Made by a program: the position numbers and the translations under genes
Assembly: GCA_038213835.1 (NCBI GenBank)
Contig: JBBQSN010000079.1
Location: 1 to 16,074 of the forward strand
DNA: 16,074 bases
Direction: 5' to 3'
Origin: JBBQSN01 sp038213835
Lineage (GTDB): Bacteria; Actinomycetota; Actinomycetes; Actinomycetales; CAWJMD01
Notes under the pieces: generated by a model
Databases searched by the model: none
What the model was told of the DNA's origin: nothing
What the model saw: the letters and a program-made list of their open reading frames with translations, nothing else
In this document: piece after piece, positions 13,665 through 16,074 of the stretch
How the letters are laid out: each line of letters begins with the position of its first letter
Numbering within the stretch: position 1 is the first letter of the stretch

Positions 13665-13928
13665 TCAGTGCCAGCGGGTGGTCATGAGGAAACCGACCAT
13701 GACGATGCCGAAGCCGATCACCAGGTTCCAGCTGCCGACGGTCCAGTCGCCGAGGCTCGTGATCGGGTACCGGCCCTCGCTGACGTAGAACACGACGATC
13801 CAGATCAGTCCGATGACGAAGAAGCTCAGCATCAGCGGGACGAACCAGCGCGCGTTGACCTTCGGGCCGTCGCTCTTGGCGGGAGGTGCCGTGTAGGCGC
13901 CCTTCTTACGGATTCTGGACTCGGGCAC
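13665..13928 (-). CDS. crgA: Cell division protein CrgA
   Basis: An 87-residue two-pass membrane protein of the divisome. In Streptomyces it inhibits untimely FtsZ ring formation, and in mycobacteria it helps recruit septal peptidoglycan enzymes. The start is the GTG at 13928-13926 (VPESRIRKKGAYTAPP), preceded by GGGAGGG; this gives the usual family length. The longer open frame upstream overlaps the DUF881 gene and is not coding. Visible are the basic N-terminal PESRIRKK motif, KVNARWFVPLMLSFFVIGLI (first membrane helix, about 30-49), the extracytoplasmic SEGRYPITSLGDWTVGSWN loop, and a second helix (about 68-82) ending in MTTRWH. It is the same gene and orientation as Rv0011c. Confidence 0.97.
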   Translation of the reverse strand: MPESRIRKKGAYTAPPAKSDGPKVNARWFVPLMLSFFVIGLIWIVVFYVSEGRYPITSLGDWTVGSWNLVIGFGIVMVGFLMTTRWH

Positions 13929-13966
13929 GTCGCCCTCCCTGTTCGGTGGTTGCTCGGCTGCTGCTG

Positions 13967-13991
13967 CGGTGCTGCTTCGGTGCTGCTTCGG
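13967..13991. repeat. 11-bp tandem repeat in the crgA upstream region
   Basis: CGGTGCTGCTT at 13967-13977 and 13978-13988, followed by CGG. It lies about 40-60 bp upstream of the crgA start, in its 5' leader or promoter. Read on the crgA strand the unit is AAGCAGCACCG. Confidence 0.7.
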
Positions 13992-14013
13992 GTACCGCTC
14001 GGTCCATGCACCG

Positions 14014-14043
14014 TGTCGGGCAGGTGCAGAGGCGTCTAGCCTA
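14014..14043 (+). promoter_or_regulatory. Promoter for a leaderless DUF881-sortase operon
   Basis: The -10 TAGCCT (14037-14042) lies 7 nt before the GTG at 14050, with a -35-like TGTCGG (14014-14019) 17 bp further upstream. No Shine-Dalgarno sequence precedes the GTG. The -10 is part of TAGCCTA (14037-14043), whose complement TAGGCTA also fits TANNNTA, so it could also fire leftward toward crgA. Confidence 0.45.
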
Positions 14044-14049
14044 GTCGAC

Positions 14050-14811
14050 GTGGAGCACCAGCACCGGAGGGCGCGGTCGTGGCCCGGCACCGTGGCCGTC
14101 GGCCTGGTGCTGGCTGCTGCCGGGGGGCTGTTCGCCACCAGCGCGGGGACGGCGGCCGGCACCGACCTGCGGGCGGTGGACACCGACCTGCCGGGCCTGG
14201 TGCGGCAGGAGTCCTCCCGGCTCGAGGCCCGCGGTGCCGACCTGGGCGAGCTGCGCACCGAGGTCGACGAGCTCACCGCCCAGGTGGGCGACGGCACCAC
14301 CCGCGACCTGCAGGCCAGGGCCGCCGAGCTGTCCGGGCCGGCGCAGCTGCAGCCGGTGCGGGGTCCTGCCCTCACCGTCACCCTCGACGACGCCCCCCGG
14401 GACCGACCGATCGGCGAGGGTGTCAGCCCGAACGCGATCGTCGTGCACCAGCAGGACGTCCAGGCCGTGGTCAACGCGCTGTGGTCCAGCGGGGCCGAGG
14501 CGATGATGCTGATGGACCAGCGGGTGGTCTCCACCAGCGCCGTCCGCTGCGTCGGCAACACCCTGCACCTGCAGGGACGGGTCTACTCCCCGCCCTACGT
14601 CATCACCGCGATCGGGAACCAGGACGACATGCTGCAGGGCCTCGACGACTCCTACGAGGTCGGCCTGTACCGCGACGACGTGCGCGCGGTCGGCCTCGGC
14701 TACGGCGTCCAGGAGTCCGACGAGCTCGAGCTGCCTGCCTTCGACGGGTCGATCGAGATGCTCTACGCCGTCCCCGCGACCGGCGACGGCGCCCGGCCGG
14801 GTGGCGGGTGA
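14050..14811 (+). CDS. DUF881 family membrane-anchored protein (Rv0012-like)
   Basis: A 253-residue protein of unknown function. The start is GTG 14050 (MEHQHRRARSW), supported by a -10 box 7 nt upstream and no ribosome binding site, which implies leaderless translation. It has a short basic N-terminus, one membrane helix (about 14-32), a predicted coiled coil (about 45-95, ESSRLEARGADLGELRTEVDEL) and the DUF881 core: PVRGPALTVTLDDAP, NAIVVHQQDVQAVVNALWSSGAEAMMLMDQRV, VRCVGNTLHLQGRVYSPPYVI and the C-terminal GYGVQESDELELPAFDG. The globular part is probably extracytoplasmic. It overlaps the sortase start by 4 bp (GTGA), giving translational coupling. The locus matches Rv0012 between crgA and trpG. 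Confidence 0.93.
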   Translation: MEHQHRRARSWPGTVAVGLVLAAAGGLFATSAGTAAGTDLRAVDTDLPGLVRQESSRLEARGADLGELRTEVDELTAQVGDGTTRDLQARAAELSGPAQLQPVRGPALTVTLDDAPRDRPIGEGVSPNAIVVHQQDVQAVVNALWSSGAEAMMLMDQRVVSTSAVRCVGNTLHLQGRVYSPPYVITAIGNQDDMLQGLDDSYEVGLYRDDVRAVGLGYGVQESDELELPAFDGSIEMLYAVPATGDGARPGGG

Positions 14812-15530
14812 GCCGCGCGGCGTCAGCGGCCCGCACCGCCACGGGAGTGCTCGGCGAGCTGCTGATCACCGCCGGCACGCTGCTGCTGCTGTTCGTGGCC
14901 TGGCAGCTGTGGTGGACCGACGTCCGCGCCGACATGGCGCAGGGCGAGCGCACCGACCAGCTCCAGGAGCAGTGGGGCGGCGTCGAGCCCGACCCGCCCG
15001 CCCTGCCGGACCAGGTCGACCAGGGCGAGCCCCCCGCCCTGCCCGAGCCGGAAGCCGGCGAGGCCTTCGGGATCGTGCACGTGCCCCGGTTCGGCGACGG
15101 CTACCAGCCGCGCCCGGTGCTCGAGGGCACCAGCCAGGACCTCCTCAAGGACGGCGTCGGCCACTACCCCGGCACGGCGCTGCCCGGGGCGGTGGGCAAC
15201 GTCGGGCTCGCCGGTCACCGGGTCACCTACGGCAAGCCGTTCAACCAGGTCGAAGAGCTGGTGGAGGGTGACGCCGTCGTCGTCGAGACCGAGCAGGCCT
15301 GGTTCACCTACCGCGTCAGCACGCACGAGATCGTCGACCCGGGCGACGTCGACGTCATCGCGCCGGTCCCGGGCGACCCGACCGCGGTACCCACCGAGCG
15401 GATGCTCACGATCACCACCTGCCACCCGATGTTCTCGGCCCGAGAGCGGTACATCGTGCACGCCGTGCTGGAGACCTGGCAGCCACGCTCGGCCGGCGAG
15501 CCGGTGGCCATGGCGCAAGGAGCGGGCTGA
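14808..15530 (+). CDS. Class E sortase
   Basis: A 240-residue cysteine transpeptidase that anchors surface proteins to peptidoglycan; class E enzymes of high-GC Gram-positives typically recognise LAXTG-type signals. The start is GTG 14808, overlapping the DUF881 stop. It has an N-terminal membrane anchor (about 13-36, GVLGELLITAGTLLLLFVAW) and a Pro/Glu/Asp-rich extracytoplasmic linker (50-84). The sortase domain begins at AFGIVHVPRFG and carries catalytic His137 (LAGHRVTYGKPF), Cys205 (LTITTCHPMFSARERYIVHA) and probable Arg214. All three catalytic residues are present. No LPXTG/LAXTG substrate is encoded within the window, so its substrates lie elsewhere. The stop TGA shares a base with the next ATG. 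Confidence 0.96.
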   Translation: MSRAASAARTATGVLGELLITAGTLLLLFVAWQLWWTDVRADMAQGERTDQLQEQWGGVEPDPPALPDQVDQGEPPALPEPEAGEAFGIVHVPRFGDGYQPRPVLEGTSQDLLKDGVGHYPGTALPGAVGNVGLAGHRVTYGKPFNQVEELVEGDAVVVETEQAWFTYRVSTHEIVDPGDVDVIAPVPGDPTAVPTERMLTITTCHPMFSARERYIVHAVLETWQPRSAGEPVAMAQGAG

Positions 15531-15691
15531 TGTACGGGTTGCTGTGGCGGGCGCTGCCCGGGCCCCGGTGGGTCCGTTCGATCGTGGTGCTGCTGCTCGC
15601 GGTCGCCGTCGCGGCTGTGTGCTTCGAGTGGGTGTTCCCGGCGATCGCCCCGTTCGTGCCGTTCAACGAGACCACCGTGGGGGACCAGTGA
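15530..15691 (+). CDS. Small single-pass membrane protein between sortase and pabA
   Basis: A 53-residue protein. The start is ATG 15530, overlapping the sortase stop by one base (TGATG), and the stop overlaps the next gene's GTG by 4 bp. The sequence begins MYGLLWRALPGPRWVRSIVV, has a membrane helix at about 18-35, and continues with CFEWVFPAIAPFV and a short polar C-terminus. The tight overlap on both sides and the coding-quality codon pattern support a real gene. Similar small proteins occupy this spot in other actinomycetes. The function is unknown; a role with the sortase is a guess from position only. Confidence 0.85.
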   Translation: MYGLLWRALPGPRWVRSIVVLLLAVAVAAVCFEWVFPAIAPFVPFNETTVGDQ

Positions 15692-16074
15692 GCGAGCAAG
15701 CACCCGGGGTCGTCGGCCCGGACATCCTGGTCGTCGACAACTACGACAGCTTCGTCTGGACGATCGTCGGGTACCTCGAGCAGCTCGGTGCGCGCTGCAC
15801 GGTGGTGCGCAACGACGCGGTCGAGCCCGAGGCCGCCGACGACCACGACGGCGTCCTGGTGTCGCCGGGTCCGGGCACCCCGGCCCGGGCCGGCGTCAGC
15901 GAGGCGATCATCCGGCGGTGTGCGGCGCTGGCCCGTCCGATGCTCGGGGTGTGCCTCGGGCACCAGGCCCTGGCTGAGGTCTACGGCGCCACGGTCACGC
16001 ACGCCGACGAGCTGATGCACGGCAAGACCAGTCTGGTCGAGCACGGGGGCGAGGGGGTGCTCACCGGTCTGCCG
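15688..16074 (+). CDS. pabA: Aminodeoxychorismate/anthranilate synthase glutaminase component (3' cut by window)
   Basis: The N-terminal 129 residues of a class I glutamine amidotransferase that supplies ammonia to aminodeoxychorismate synthase (folate) or anthranilate synthase (tryptophan). The start is GTG 15688, overlapping the previous stop by 4 bp. Motifs: ILVVDNYDSFVWTIVGYL (residues 13-30), VLVSPGPGTPARAG, and the nucleophile loop GVCLGHQAL with catalytic Cys89. MHGKTS follows, a signature of the TrpG/PabA group. The catalytic His-Glu pair lies beyond the window edge. The mycobacterial counterpart at this locus is called trpG (Rv0013); the sequence here cannot distinguish folate from tryptophan use, and such enzymes can be shared by both pathways. 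Confidence 0.95.
   Translation, partial: MSEQAPGVVGPDILVVDNYDSFVWTIVGYLEQLGARCTVVRNDAVEPEAADDHDGVLVSPGPGTPARAGVSEAIIRRCAALARPMLGVCLGHQALAEVYGATVTHADELMHGKTSLVEHGGEGVLTGLP

Overview
This window comes from the chromosome of a high-GC actinomycete. The gene order matches the conserved neighbourhood near the replication origin in Mycobacterium and Streptomyces: gyrB, gyrA, a DUF3566 membrane protein, tRNA-Ile, tRNA-Ala, a helical membrane protein read leftward (at the cwsA/DUF5324 position), ppiA, a rhomboid protease, crgA read leftward, a DUF881 protein, a class E sortase and a trpG/pabA-type glutaminase. GTG/TTG starts, 4-bp GTGA gene overlaps and probable leaderless starts also fit Actinomycetota. 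I cannot fix the genus from sequence alone.

Layout. Bases 1-4896 hold the 3' part of gyrB, the whole of gyrA and a translationally coupled DUF3566 gene. Bases 4968-5345 hold tRNA-Ile(GAT), a 39-codon DLW-39 gene and tRNA-Ala(TGC). Bases 5346-9889 interrupt the conserved order. This stretch carries two tandem small exported proteins with a WGxxGxxG C-terminal anchor, then a two-gene unit: a tail-fibre-like repeat protein and an 889-residue protein of unknown function. It ends in a 27-bp imperfect copy of the 3' end of tRNA-Ala, so it looks like a 4.5-kb genomic island inserted at tRNA-Ala that has lost, or never had, its integrase. Bases 10107-11069 encode an RsbW-like ATP-binding regulator, which converges on the DUF5324-like gene (11155-11976, minus) across a hairpin terminator. 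From 12148 on come ppiA, rhomboid, crgA (minus) and an overlapping operon DUF881 - sortase E - small membrane protein - pabA/trpG, the last cut by the window edge.

How the parts relate. The backbone genes serve DNA supercoiling (gyrBA), translation (two tRNAs), protein folding (ppiA), membrane proteolysis (rhomboid), septation and pole/wall growth (crgA and, by position and architecture, the DUF5324-like protein), surface protein anchoring (sortase E), and folate or tryptophan precursor synthesis (pabA/trpG). A perfect DnaA box next to a near-perfect inverted one lies between rhomboid and crgA, consistent with closeness to oriC.

The most novel material is the tRNA-Ala island and its four cargo genes. 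Other points of note are a membrane-segment motif shared by DLW-39 and the DUF5324-like protein, a Ser-Pro pair in the quinolone-determining region of GyrA, and mutually exclusive hairpins ahead of the island's large operon.
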